DNA from: Oscillospiraceae bacterium
Lineage (GTDB): Bacteria; Bacillota_A; Clostridia; Oscillospirales; WRJC01
NCBI GenBank assembly: GCA_009785015.1
Contig: WQXD01000039.1
Coordinates: 1-19,628 of the forward strand
Reading direction: 5' to 3'
Length of the DNA: 19,628 nt
Positions 6,796-14,293 of this stretch are shown here, one piece after another (position 1 is the first letter of the stretch; every line of letters begins with the position of its first letter). Below the pieces are notes generated by a model, which saw only the letters and a list, made by a program, of their open reading frames with translations, ran no database searches and was not told the DNA's origin. Both the position numbers and the translations under genes were made by a program.

Positions 6796-8259
6796 TCAAT
6801 TTTCGCTTATGGCGTCCATTATTTTTTCTATTTCCTTTTCCAATTTGGGCTTGTTTTTTTCCACGAACGAAACGATGTTGGTGTCCTGCGTTTCCGCCAT
6901 TTCGCAGAGGATCTGCGTGAAGTTGTTGAAATTTAACAGCGTGCCCGTATCGTAGCGCAGGTTGTTGAAAATATAGTCGAGCATATCCTCGGATTCGTCG
7001 TCCCTCGCCGATTTGGTTTTCAATATGTTTTCGTAATAAACCGGAATCAGGTTTTTGTATCCTTCATATGAGAAAGCTTCCAGAAACAACCCGGTGTTTT
7101 CCGTGTCTTCGTTTGTCGAAGGGACGCAGATTATATTCAGTCCCAGCCCGTATATGTTGGGCATGTAATCTTTTTGCTCCCTGTCATATTTGGGCAGCGG
7201 GATTATTCCGAAATCGAAATCGTATTCGCGCAGCTCCACCACTCCCAGAGCCCAGCTGAACGCGAATAAAAGCCGTTCGTCCGAAAATCCGACGCCGATC
7301 CTCCTCCAGTTCACACTGTACGATTCGTTAAAAAGCCCGATCAGCACATTCTGGGTTTTCGACAGGTTATCCCCTGTGTCGATGGTTATTTGCGGCACTC
7401 CGCCGGAGTCCAATTCCAGCATTTTGATCCCGCAGCTGTTTAACAGGTTCCAGACATGATCGCGGCTGTACCCTATGCCCCACATATCGTTTTCGTCGAT
7501 TTTGCCGTCCCCGTCGAGATCGCGCGTGACTTGTTTTGCCATTTCCGTGCACTTATCGAACGTCCAATCGCCGCTTTTGACCAATTCGTACGGAGACTCG
7601 AGCCCGTTTTCCCCGATTATCTTTTTATTGAAACATACCAAAGCCGCCAAACTTATTTCTCTTGTCGAAAGATTGCCGCTCACGCCGTATCTTTTTCCGC
7701 CGATTCGAAGCGCGTCCGAGCACTGTTTTCTCCACCATGAATTGCCGAAATCGATATTTTGGAGTTCGCCGAGCTCGAGCAGGTAATTTTTTGTCAGAAG
7801 GGTTGTGAAATTTATCCCTCTCATCATGGTTATATCATACATATGGTCTCCCGCCTGCACGGATTTCTGGATTTTTCTCGCGTCGTCGCCGGGTTCATAG
7901 CTTCCCGGGATTTGCGAGATTTGGCAGTTGTACTTCTCCTCGATTTTTATTTTCCTGTTATAGGCGGCGTCGTTCAACGGTTCTCCGATGTATTCCTCCG
8001 GGCAGACGTCGGGCACTTCAAACGACGGGTTGTCCCACCAGCCGGAAGCGTATATGACAATTTCTTTGCCGTTCATGTCGGCCGCCGGAATTTCGGGTTC
8101 GGATTCGCTTTCCTCCTCCCCGCCCTGCGCGTCTTCTTTTGCCTCTTCCCGGGTATTTTCACCGGGGTCCTTTTTTTCACTTGAACAGGATAAAAAAACA
8201 AAGGCGGAAAATATCAGCGCCAATATGAGGAGCGCCGGCGTTAAAACGCGTATTTTCAC
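6796..8259 (-). CDS. Extracellular solute-binding lipoprotein (family 1), no transporter partner in the window
   Basis: The 487-residue protein has a hydrophobic signal segment (residues 5-24) ending at Cys25 in VFLSC, so it is probably a lipoprotein. An acidic linker (about 30-58) is followed by a periplasmic-binding-protein fold resembling carbohydrate-type family 1 binding proteins of clostridia. A 12-residue Asp-rich loop DLDGDGKIDEND (247-258) has the spacing of an EF-hand calcium loop, as in many relatives. The start codon is GTG at 8257-8259, with GAGAGGTG about seven bases upstream. The gene lies 32 bp downstream of the giant surface-protein gene A on the same strand and may be co-transcribed. 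No permease or ATPase of the sugar-import type is nearby, so it is either an orphan serving a distant importer or has a different role. The ligand cannot be read from the sequence. Confidence 0.85.
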   Translation of the reverse strand: MKIRVLTPALLILALIFSAFVFLSCSSEKKDPGENTREEAKEDAQGGEEESESEPEIPAADMNGKEIVIYASGWWDNPSFEVPDVCPEEYIGEPLNDAAYNRKIKIEEKYNCQISQIPGSYEPGDDARKIQKSVQAGDHMYDITMMRGINFTTLLTKNYLLELGELQNIDFGNSWWRKQCSDALRIGGKRYGVSGNLSTREISLAALVCFNKKIIGENGLESPYELVKSGDWTFDKCTEMAKQVTRDLDGDGKIDENDMWGIGYSRDHVWNLLNSCGIKMLELDSGGVPQITIDTGDNLSKTQNVLIGLFNESYSVNWRRIGVGFSDERLLFAFSWALGVVELREYDFDFGIIPLPKYDREQKDYMPNIYGLGLNIICVPSTNEDTENTGLFLEAFSYEGYKNLIPVYYENILKTKSARDDESEDMLDYIFNNLRYDTGTLLNFNNFTQILCEMAETQDTNIVSFVEKNKPKLEKEIEKIMDAISEN

Positions 8260-8291
8260 GGGTTTTCACCTCTCTCTTTAATATTACGCCA

Positions 8292-8855
8292 TTACGCCAT
8301 GGTAAATCTGATGCGCTTGTCGGGGTTCATCATCCGCGTCAAGATCGCCGCTACCTCGCTGCGCCTGATGTTCGACTCCGGATTGCACTCATGGGCAGCC
8401 GAATCAACACCCTGCACGATCCCTGCGCGGTACAGCTTGTATATAGCTCCTGCCTGCTCATGCGTCATCGGCACGTCGGGTATCGATCCGTCCGGCACCG
8501 TGTTGATTGCCGCCAGCGCCTCATCGGGCAATGCGCTCGCGAATATTTCCATGTAGCCCGCTCTCGTGGCGTTTTTGTTCCATTCGTAATCCTTGGCGAT
8601 GATATTGTTTGCTTTCGCGTAGCTCACGTATGTGCTGTGCCATTCCGCCCCCGCCCCGGGTTCCAGCGTGACTTTGCCTGTGGTGTAGAGCTGGTGCATG
8701 CAGGCGGCGAGCTTCACCGCCTCGGCGTATGTGAGGTAGTCATTTGGCGCAAACGAATTATCGGATTTGCCGTTGATGAGGCCGGACTCATAAGCGGTCT
8801 TCACGTCTTCATAGTACCACTCGTTCTCGGACACGTCCCCAAACGGGAACGGCCG
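8292..8855 (-). other. C-terminal SLH anchor of protein A
   Basis: Three SLH motifs are visible. The first is [20 protein letters not shown] with [10 protein letters not shown]. The second is [15 protein letters not shown] with [11 protein letters not shown]. The third is [22 protein letters not shown] with [14 protein letters not shown]. The canonical TRAE signature is altered in every copy (TYAE, TRAG, RRSE). The protein ends 15 residues after the third motif. Confidence 0.88.
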
Positions 8856-11800
8856 CGGAGGCGTTATGCTTGTGCCGGTGACCACTTTGACGGGAATGTT
8901 TCTGTCTGTCGTCGTGTCGTCGCCCAGCTGTCCGTAATCGTTACGCCCCCACGTCCGGAGGCTGCCGTCTTGCGCTATCGCTACCGTGTGCCAGTAGCCC
9001 GCCGAAACCTGCGCGAATTTCGTTTCGGAGACTATTTGCTTCGGCTCGTTTTTGTTTTCATTCATGCCGTCGCCCAATTGCCCGAATGCGTTATCCCCCC
9101 ACGTCCAAAGATTGCCCTCGCGGTCTATTGCTACCGTGTGCCAATAACCCGCAGAAACCTGCGCGAATTTCGCTTCGGAGACTATTTGCTTCGGTTCGTT
9201 TTTGTTTTCATTCGTGCCGTCGCCCAGCTGCCCGAACTCATTGTGTCCCCACGCCCATAGGTTGCCGTCGTCCGCTATCGCCGCCGTGTGACCGTAGTTC
9301 ACCGAAACCTGCGCGAATTTCGCTTCGGAGACTATTTGCTTCGGTTCGTTTTTGTGTGTATTCGTGCCGTCGCCCAATTGCCCGAACTCATTGTGTCCCC
9401 ACGCCCATAGGTTGCCGTCGTCCGCTATCGCCGCCGTGTGACGAATGCCCGCTGCAACCTGCGAGAATTTCGTTCCGGCTTTTATTTTTGTCGGTTCATT
9501 TTTGTGTGTATTCGTGCCGTCGCCCAGCTGCCCGTAATCATTGTGTCCCCACGCCCATAGGCTGCCGTCGTTCGCTATCGCCATCGTGTAACCGTTGCCC
9601 GTTGCAACCTGCGCAAATTTCGTTCCGGCTTTTATTTTTGTCGGTTCGGTTTTGTCTTCATTCGTGCCGTCGCCCAGCTGCCCGAGCTCGTTATTGCCCC
9701 ACGCCCAGAGGCTGCCATTTTTATCTATCGCCATCGTGTGAGCGTAACCCGCGCTGACTTGGACGTACGTTTCATCGCCTGTCGAAGACACACTCACCGT
9801 GAGCTTGAAATCCAGCGTTTGAGGCTCCCCGCCGTCGAATTCGAATGTAATAGTGTGAATTTTCGGATCGAGTTCTTCGAGATACCCCACCGTCAGCGTC
9901 ACTTTGTCGCCGTCGATTTTGTAATCCTTGTCTTTTACAAGCAGAACGCCGCCGTTTTTGATAGTTTGCAAAGTACATCCGTCCGGCTTCATCGTTACGG
10001 CGATATCTTTGCCGCTGCCTTTTTCGAACTTCGCCTCTGTCGGTTCGATGGCGGGGTTCGCGCCCTTCTCTTTGGAAAAGAGCACTTTGACGGGAATGTT
10101 TCTGTCTGTTATCGTTCCGTCGCCGATTCGTCCGTATTCATTCTTTCCCCACACCCAGAGATTGCCCTCGGTGTCGATTGCCATCGTGTGGTATTCGCCC
10201 GCGCTGACTTGGGTGAATTTCGTTCCGGTTTTTATCTGTACCGGCGCGGTTTTTTGTGTATTCGTACCGTCGCCCAGCTGCCCGCAGTAGTTTTCCCCCC
10301 ATACCCAGAGGTTGCCTTCGCTGTCGAGCGCCGCCGTGTGATAGCCGCCCGCCGATACTTTTTTGAATGTCGTCCTGCTTTTTATCTGTACCGGTTTGTT
10401 TTTGTCTATTGTCGTGCCGTCGCCCAGCTGCCCGAATACGTTATACCCCCACGCCCACAGGCTTCCGTCTTCCGCTATCGCCGCCATATGATAGCCGCCC
10501 CCCGAAACCTGCAAAAATTTCGTTCCGTAGTCTATTTTTACCGGTGCGCTTTTGTCTTCATTCGTTCCGTCGCCCAGCTGCCCGTGCTCGTTGCACCCCC
10601 ATATCCAGAAACTGCCGTCTTCCGCAATTGCCATAGTGTTCAAGCCGCCCGCCAAAACCCGGGCGAATTTCGTCCCTGCTTTTATTTCTGTCGGCTCGTT
10701 TCTCCTTGTTGTCGTGCCGTCGCCGATCTGCCCGCGACTGTTCCAGCCCCACGCCCAAATGCTGCCGTCTTCCGCAAGCGCCACCGTGTGAGCGTAACCC
10801 GTCGAAATTTGGGTGAATTTTGTCCCGGGTTTTCCCGATATTGTTATTTGTTTCGGCTCGCTTCTGTCTCTTGTCGTTCCGTCGCCCAGTTGCCCGTCGA
10901 CGTTACTCCCCCATGTCCAAAGGTTGCCGTCTTCCGCGATTGCCACCGTGTGCCAGCCGCCCGCCGAGACCTGCGCGAATTTCGTTTTGGATGCTATTTG
11001 CGTCGGTTTGCTTCTGTGTGTATTCGTGCCGTCACCCAGCTGCCCATACTCATTATATCCCCAAGACCAGAGCCTTCCCTCGCCGTCGAATGCCATCGAA
11101 TGACCGACGCCCGCGCTGATTTGGGGATATGTGCCGTCGTCTGCCGGAAGCGGGGCATTTTTGACAGTCAAATCCAGTATCGCCGCGTCCCCGCCGCTGA
11201 ACTCGAATATGACCATGTAATCTCGCGCCTCAAGCGTTTTGAGATATTCTTTTTTAAGCGTCACATTGCCGTTTGCGTCGATTGAGAAATCCGTGTTTGC
11301 CTTAAGCGTATAATTTTCGTTTTTTATGTTTTTCAGGATATACACGTTCGACTTGACCGCGATTGACGTATCCTTTTCCTGACTTTTGTCGAAAACCGCC
11401 GATGTCGGGTCGATTTTGGCGTTTATTTTGACGGGCACATTTCTGTCTGTCTTCGTACCGTCCCCGAGCTCCCCGGTATAATTCATTCCCCACGCCCAAA
11501 TGCTGCCGTCGTTATCGACCGCCATCGTGTGAGCATTTCCCGCCGCAACCCGCGCGAACTTAGTCCCGGGCTTCACCTGCTGCGGCTCTTCGCCGCGAGC
11601 ATTGTATGTCGTCGTGCCGTTGCCGATTTCCCCGTGGACATTCTTTCCCCATCCCCAGAGATTGCCCTCTCGGTCGAGCGCCATCGTAAAACTGCCGCCC
11701 GCCGAAACCTGCGCGAACTTCGTTTCGCTCATTATCGGCTTTGGAAACATTACTATTTCCGTTTCCCCGCCGTCGCCGATTTGGCCGAAATTGTTTCGCC

Positions 11801-12575
11801 CCCACGTCCAGAGGTTTCCGTCGATATCTATTGCCGCCGTGTGGTCGGTGCCCGCAGAAACCTGCGCGAATTTTATATCGGGCATTATCCGTTTGGGCTC
11901 ACTTGTATTCTCTGTCATGTCATCGCCGAGTTGCCCATACTCGCTGTTTCCCCACGCCCAGAGGTTTCCGTCGATATCGATCGCCATCGTAAAACCGCCG
12001 CCCGCCGCAACCTGCGCGAACTTTATATCGGGCATTATTTTTGCCGGCGTGGTTTTGTTTTCACTCGTACGGTCGCCCAGCTCCCCGAAATCGTTTTGCC
12101 CCCACGTCCAGAGGCTGCCCTCTACATCAATTGCCGCCGTATGACTCCATCCCGCCGAAATCTGCGCGAATTTCTTTTCGGTGTTTATTTTTTTCGGCGC
12201 GTTTTTGCTTTCTGTCGTGCCGTCGCCCAGCTCTCCGTAATAGTTCGCTCCCCAAGTCCAGATGTTGCCGTCGGCATCAATCGCCGCCGTGTACCTGAAG
12301 CCCGCCGAAACTTGCGCGAATTTCGTTCCGGCGGCTATCTTTACCGGTTCGGCTTTGTCTGTTGCCGTACCGTCGCCCAGCTGCCCGTTTTCGTTGAACC
12401 CCCACGTCCAAAGGGTACCGTCCTCTGATATCGCCGCCGTGTGAGCATAGCCCCCGCTGAATTGGGGATATGCTTCGTTGCCCGCGTTTGCCGGAAACTG
12501 GACGAATGTGAACAGTCCAAACACCAGCGCGACGGTGAGTGCTGCGGATAACGCTTTTTTACCTTTTGTATTCAT
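8292..12575 (-). CDS. Giant surface protein A: RCC1-type propellers, X2 modules and SLH anchor
   Basis: This 1427-residue secreted protein has a signal peptide (residues 1-31, cleavage after Ala-Asn-Ala). Seven RCC1-type blades of about 50 residues (about 42-386) carry the motif [25 protein letters not shown]2-like module (about 387-476) follows, then seven more blades, a second X2 module (about 840-933), six blades, and three SLH motifs (about 1240-1427). SLH domains bind secondary wall polymer, so the protein should be held on the wall outside the membrane; RCC1-like propellers usually mediate binding, and the ligand is unknown. The start is the ATG at 12573-12575, with GAGGAGG 11 bases upstream; the frame is open to 12644 but the extra residues precede the signal peptide. 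Gene A is divergent from the XRE-type regulator and followed by the solute-binding gene. Confidence 0.9.
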   Translation of the reverse strand: MNTKGKKALSAALTVALVFGLFTFVQFPANAGNEAYPQFSGGYAHTAAISEDGTLWTWGFNENGQLGDGTATDKAEPVKIAAGTKFAQVSAGFRYTAAIDADGNIWTWGANYYGELGDGTTESKNAPKKINTEKKFAQISAGWSHTAAIDVEGSLWTWGQNDFGELGDRTSENKTTPAKIMPDIKFAQVAAGGGFTMAIDIDGNLWAWGNSEYGQLGDDMTENTSEPKRIMPDIKFAQVSAGTDHTAAIDIDGNLWTWGRNNFGQIGDGGETEIVMFPKPIMSETKFAQVSAGGSFTMALDREGNLWGWGKNVHGEIGNGTTTYNARGEEPQQVKPGTKFARVAAGNAHTMAVDNDGSIWAWGMNYTGELGDGTKTDRNVPVKINAKIDPTSAVFDKSQEKDTSIAVKSNVYILKNIKNENYTLKANTDFSIDANGNVTLKKEYLKTLEARDYMVIFEFSGGDAAILDLTVKNAPLPADDGTYPQISAGVGHSMAFDGEGRLWSWGYNEYGQLGDGTNTHRSKPTQIASKTKFAQVSAGGWHTVAIAEDGNLWTWGSNVDGQLGDGTTRDRSEPKQITISGKPGTKFTQISTGYAHTVALAEDGSIWAWGWNSRGQIGDGTTTRRNEPTEIKAGTKFARVLAGGLNTMAIAEDGSFWIWGCNEHGQLGDGTNEDKSAPVKIDYGTKFLQVSGGGYHMAAIAEDGSLWAWGYNVFGQLGDGTTIDKNKPVQIKSRTTFKKVSAGGYHTAALDSEGNLWVWGENYCGQLGDGTNTQKTAPVQIKTGTKFTQVSAGEYHTMAIDTEGNLWVWGKNEYGRIGDGTITDRNIPVKVLFSKEKGANPAIEPTEAKFEKGSGKDIAVTMKPDGCTLQTIKNGGVLLVKDKDYKIDGDKVTLTVGYLEELDPKIHTITFEFDGGEPQTLDFKLTVSVSSTGDETYVQVSAGYAHTMAIDKNGSLWAWGNNELGQLGDGTNEDKTEPTKIKAGTKFAQVATGNGYTMAIANDGSLWAWGHNDYGQLGDGTNTHKNEPTKIKAGTKFSQVAAGIRHTAAIADDGNLWAWGHNEFGQLGDGTNTHKNEPKQIVSEAKFAQVSVNYGHTAAIADDGNLWAWGHNEFGQLGDGTNENKNEPKQIVSEAKFAQVSAGYWHTVAIDREGNLWTWGDNAFGQLGDGMNENKNEPKQIVSETKFAQVSAGYWHTVAIAQDGSLRTWGRNDYGQLGDDTTTDRNIPVKVVTGTSITPPRPFPFGDVSENEWYYEDVKTAYESGLINGKSDNSFAPNDYLTYAEAVKLAACMHQLYTTGKVTLEPGAGAEWHSTYVSYAKANNIIAKDYEWNKNATRAGYMEIFASALPDEALAAINTVPDGSIPDVPMTHEQAGAIYKLYRAGIVQGVDSAAHECNPESNIRRSEVAAILTRMMNPDKRIRFTMA
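8865..9772 (-). repeat. Protein A, third propeller: six RCC1-type blades, 150-bp DNA period
   Basis: Six copies of the 50-codon blade are present, one fewer than in the other complete propellers here. Blades 3 and 4 share the residues [20 protein letters not shown], and their DNA is identical over about 50 bases (9241-9292 against 9391-9442). This indicates a recent duplication or gene conversion. A seven-bladed ring would need one more blade, so either this ring has six blades or one has been lost. Confidence 0.8.
9775..10059 (-). other. X2 module 2 of protein A
   Basis: The segment [20 protein letters not shown], then [28 protein letters not shown] and ITFEFDGG, fits the CBM_X2 immunoglobulin-like module found as a spacer in cellulosomal and SLH proteins. 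It is nearly the same, at DNA level too, as the module at 17066-17349 in gene B. Function: a probable spacer or polymer-binding domain between propellers. Confidence 0.72.
10060..11140 (-). repeat. Protein A, second propeller: seven RCC1-type blades
   Basis: Seven blades follow in register, from [17 protein letters not shown] to [17 protein letters not shown]. Blade 2 carries a four-residue insertion before the KFTQISTG strand. Loops between the GDGT turn and the next strand vary most (THRSKP, TRDRSEP, NEDKSAP), as expected for surface loops on a propeller. Confidence 0.82.
11145..11417 (-). other. X2 module 1 of protein A (divergent copy)
   Basis: The segment [20 protein letters not shown] ... 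[35 protein letters not shown] has the CBM_X2 pattern (P-T-x-A-x-F-D at the start, V-T-L-K-x-E-Y-L in the middle, F-E-F-x-G-G near the end). It is clearly more divergent than the other three X2 copies in the window, so it has escaped the homogenisation they show. Confidence 0.7.
11418..12452 (-). repeat. Protein A, first propeller: seven RCC1-type blades
   Basis: Seven blades run from [18 protein letters not shown] to [17 protein letters not shown]. Blades 5 and 6 depart from the consensus ([34 protein letters not shown]). They match blades 5 and 6 of the second propeller in gene B position for position, which marks these two propellers as orthologous units of a duplicated gene. Confidence 0.82.
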
Positions 12576-12632
12576 AATACAATTTTCCTCCTCGTTTATG
12601 TTTTTTGACTGTGCCGGTTCCGTACACTCAAC

Positions 12633-12661
12633 AGGATAACACATTCAACTTAAAATTGCAA
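12633..12661 (-). promoter_or_regulatory. Candidate promoter of surface gene A
   Basis: On the minus strand, TTGCAA (12656-12661) and TATCCT (12633-12638) are 17 bp apart, each matching 4 of 6 consensus bases. They would give a leader of about 50 bases ending in the GAGGAGG ribosome site. The 13-bp inverted repeat at 12646-12658 lies inside the spacer, and the large hairpin begins at the -35 box, so access to this promoter could be controlled by a bound regulator. Confidence 0.5.
12646..12658. promoter_or_regulatory. Operator-like inverted repeat 1 (gene A promoter)
   Basis: CAACTTAAAATTG is a partly symmetrical 13-mer very similar to CAACTAAAAGTTG at 12727-12739. It sits between the -35 and -10 boxes proposed for gene A, where a bound repressor would block polymerase. 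Binding by the adjacent XRE protein is inference. Confidence 0.4.
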
Positions 12662-12699
12662 GTGGTTTAACCTCATTTTGAGGTTTAACCACTTTTTTT
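12660..12699 (+). terminator. Perfect 16-bp-arm hairpin with T tract in the divergent spacer
   Basis: AAGTGGTTTAACCTCA (12660-12675) and TGAGGTTTAACCACTT (12679-12694) are exact reverse complements around a TTT loop, and T residues continue to 12699. On the plus strand this is a textbook intrinsic terminator, but no plus-strand gene lies before it. It could stop antisense transcripts that come out of gene A, protect the regulator gene from read-through, or be an operator or the relic of a small mobile element. Confidence 0.7.
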
Positions 12700-12726
12700 G
12701 CTTGCTTTACAACTTTTCTTCTAATC

Positions 12727-12739
12727 CAACTAAAAGTTG
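12727..12739. promoter_or_regulatory. Operator-like inverted repeat 2 (regulator promoter)
   Basis: CAACTAAAAGTTG is a perfect inverted repeat (CAACT, AAA, AGTTG) that ends one base before the -35 box of the regulator gene. A related half-site CAACTTTT lies at about 12710-12717. The position suits autoregulation by the encoded XRE protein (inference). Confidence 0.45.
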
Positions 12740-12740
12740 A

Positions 12741-12769
12741 TTGACTTTCGGGTGTTTTCGGGTTATAAT
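12741..12769 (+). promoter_or_regulatory. Promoter of the XRE/beta-helix regulator gene
   Basis: TTGACT (12741-12746) and TATAAT (12764-12769) are separated by 17 bp, close to the primary-sigma consensus. The start of transcription would fall near 12776, leaving a leader of about 33 bases that contains the ribosome site AGAAGG (12795-12800). Confidence 0.88.
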
Positions 12770-12808
12770 AAAATCAAAAACAATAAAAAATGAAAGAAGG
12801 AAAATATC

Positions 12809-14233
12809 ATGTACGATTTGAAAGGTTTCGGAAAAAGGATAGAAGAACTGCGAAAAAACAAGGCGATGACTCAGGAAAACTTGGCCGAACGGCTCGGGGT
12901 CACGGGCCAGGCGGTTTCCAAATGGGAAAAGGGAATGTGTTATCCCGATATCGAATTGATCCCGACCATATGCGCGATATTTGAAATAGGCCTGGACGAT
13001 ATTTTCGGAAAGGTAAAAAAAGATATGAAAAACATAGAATTCGCGCAGGTATACAAAGGGGCGGATTTTGTGTTTTCATTTGCAGACGTGGCGTGCTATT
13101 CCGACAAAGAAGTCGAAAAAACCGAAGGTTCGGCAGTGACGTTCGCCGACGGCAGTTCCGCCGAACTCTCCAGCCGCCGGATAGTAAATAAAGGGCCGGG
13201 GAAAATATTTTTAAAAACCTCAAATGAGAGCTCCGCCGCAAAAGATTTTCCGAGTATCGCGAAAAAACCGACCGAAACCAAACTCGCTCTCGAATATGAC
13301 AAAGTGAAAAATCTCAAATGCGCGATTCCGCACGGCAACTGCGAAATTTCAAAATCCGACGGGGACAAAACAACAATACACGCCGAAGGATATCCCGAAT
13401 TCATCGATTTGCTGGAATTTGAATATATCGAAGAAACACAGGCGCTGAGCGTAAAATACGACCGGCAGAAACGGGATAAACTGAACAACGAAATGAACAA
13501 ATGGGACAGCTCCAAAAATACCGTAAAGATACAAATCGCCCTCGGAGAAAAGCAACTCGAAAATCTCGGACTGAGCGTCGACGGATCGGGCGGTATAAAG
13601 GCGGGCGTGCCGTCAGACAGAGGCGAATTTGCGATAAACGGCTCGGGAAATATCGACGCCCCGGTATGTTTCAAAAACTTAAGGGCGTCGATAAACGGTT
13701 CCGGAAATATCGCGTTTGCCGATGCCGATGAATTTCAAGGGTCGATAAACGGTTCCGGCGATATGGATTTTAAAAACACAAAAAGCTGCGGAATTGCGAT
13801 AAACGGTTCCGGCGACATCAAACTCAACGAAGCCATAAACTGCGCGGCCTCCATCAACGGCTCGGGTGATATAACCGGGAAAAGCGCCGGAATTTTAGCC
13901 GCCAAAATAAACGGCTCGGGGGATATCAAATTCCATGAATGCGGGTATATAAACATGGAAATCCACGGTTCGGGGGATTTCGAAGCGGATAAAATCACAG
14001 ATACGGCCAAAATCGCAATTCACGGTTCCGGCGATGTAAATCTGAAAAGCGGCGAGATCAAAATGTTGGACGTATACTTGGACAACGGAAAAATCAACGC
14101 GAAAGACATCGTCACCGACACGGCGAAAATAGAAATCCCGAACAACGGAAGAGTCGAAATCGGCCGGGTAAAAGTCGAATCCATCGAAAAATGCGGAGAC
14201 CGCGCCGAAGTCGTCATACACAAACGGGGATAA
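12809..14233 (+). CDS. XRE-family regulator fused to a soluble beta-helix-like repeat domain
   Basis: The 474-residue protein begins with an XRE/Cro-C1 helix-turn-helix (residues about 6-66; core MTQENLAERLGVTGQAVSKWEKG at 20-42). A middle region (about 70-250) with no recognised motif follows, then nine copies of [I/V][N/D/H]GSG[N/D/G][I/M/F/V] starting at residues 257, 276, 295, 313, 331, 349, 367, 385 and 404. The 18-19 residue period and the alternating hydrophobic pattern suggest a beta-helix or beta-solenoid like the putative adhesin families DUF4097/DUF2807. Those are mostly found in membrane or exported proteins, yet no signal peptide or membrane segment is present here, so the protein should be cytoplasmic. 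The start is the ATG eight bases after AGAAGG. The gene is divergent from surface gene A and ends (double TAA) six bp from the stop of the SLH remnant of gene B. Control of these genes is inference from position. Confidence 0.87.
   Translation: MYDLKGFGKRIEELRKNKAMTQENLAERLGVTGQAVSKWEKGMCYPDIELIPTICAIFEIGLDDIFGKVKKDMKNIEFAQVYKGADFVFSFADVACYSDKEVEKTEGSAVTFADGSSAELSSRRIVNKGPGKIFLKTSNESSAAKDFPSIAKKPTETKLALEYDKVKNLKCAIPHGNCEISKSDGDKTTIHAEGYPEFIDLLEFEYIEETQALSVKYDRQKRDKLNNEMNKWDSSKNTVKIQIALGEKQLENLGLSVDGSGGIKAGVPSDRGEFAINGSGNIDAPVCFKNLRASINGSGNIAFADADEFQGSINGSGDMDFKNTKSCGIAINGSGDIKLNEAINCAASINGSGDITGKSAGILAAKINGSGDIKFHECGYINMEIHGSGDFEADKITDTAKIAIHGSGDVNLKSGEIKMLDVYLDNGKINAKDIVTDTAKIEIPNNGRVEIGRVKVESIEKCGDRAEVVIHKRG
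13571..14038 (+). repeat. Nine 18-19 codon INGSG repeats inside the regulator gene
   Basis: Nine copies of the I-N-G-S-G-D-I type motif recur every 18 or 19 codons (residues 257-410). Later copies change Asn to His (IHGSGDF, IHGSGDV), and two decayed copies follow (YLDNGKI at about 423, IPNNGRV at about 443). DNA copies such as ATAAACGGTTCCGGCGAT are similar but not identical. The even spacing points to a stack of equal coils. Confidence 0.88.
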
Positions 14234-14239
14234 TAAGTC

Positions 14240-14293
14240 TTACGCCATGGTAAACTCAACGCGCTTTTCGTGGTTTATCATGCGCGTCAGGAT
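14240..14293 (-). pseudogene. Out-of-frame remnant of an SLH C-terminus after gene B
   Basis: On the minus strand this stretch reads ILTRMINHEKRVEFTMA and a TAA stop. It aligns with the last residues of the SLH domain in protein A ([17 protein letters not shown], stop) and with the internal SLH end of protein B ([17 protein letters not shown]). It directly abuts the TGA that ends the RCC1 blades of gene B, but in another frame. The simplest explanation is a deletion that joined a blade to the last 17 codons of a former SLH anchor and shifted the frame. Confidence 0.8.

Noticed and set aside
9738..11285. Long plus-strand open frame of 515 codons opposite surface gene A
   Set aside because: It is the antisense of the RCC1 blades, its translation is Arg/Pro/Val-rich with no family likeness, and it exists only because the repeated sense codons rarely make stops in that frame.
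8292..12575. Eukaryotic origin of the RCC1-type repeats
   Set aside because: RCC1-type propellers are widespread in bacterial surface proteins, and the signal peptide, SLH domains and X2 modules are bacterial.
12576..12644. N-terminal extension of protein A to 12644
   Set aside because: It lies before a clear signal peptide, lacks a ribosome site, and covers the likely promoter -10 box.
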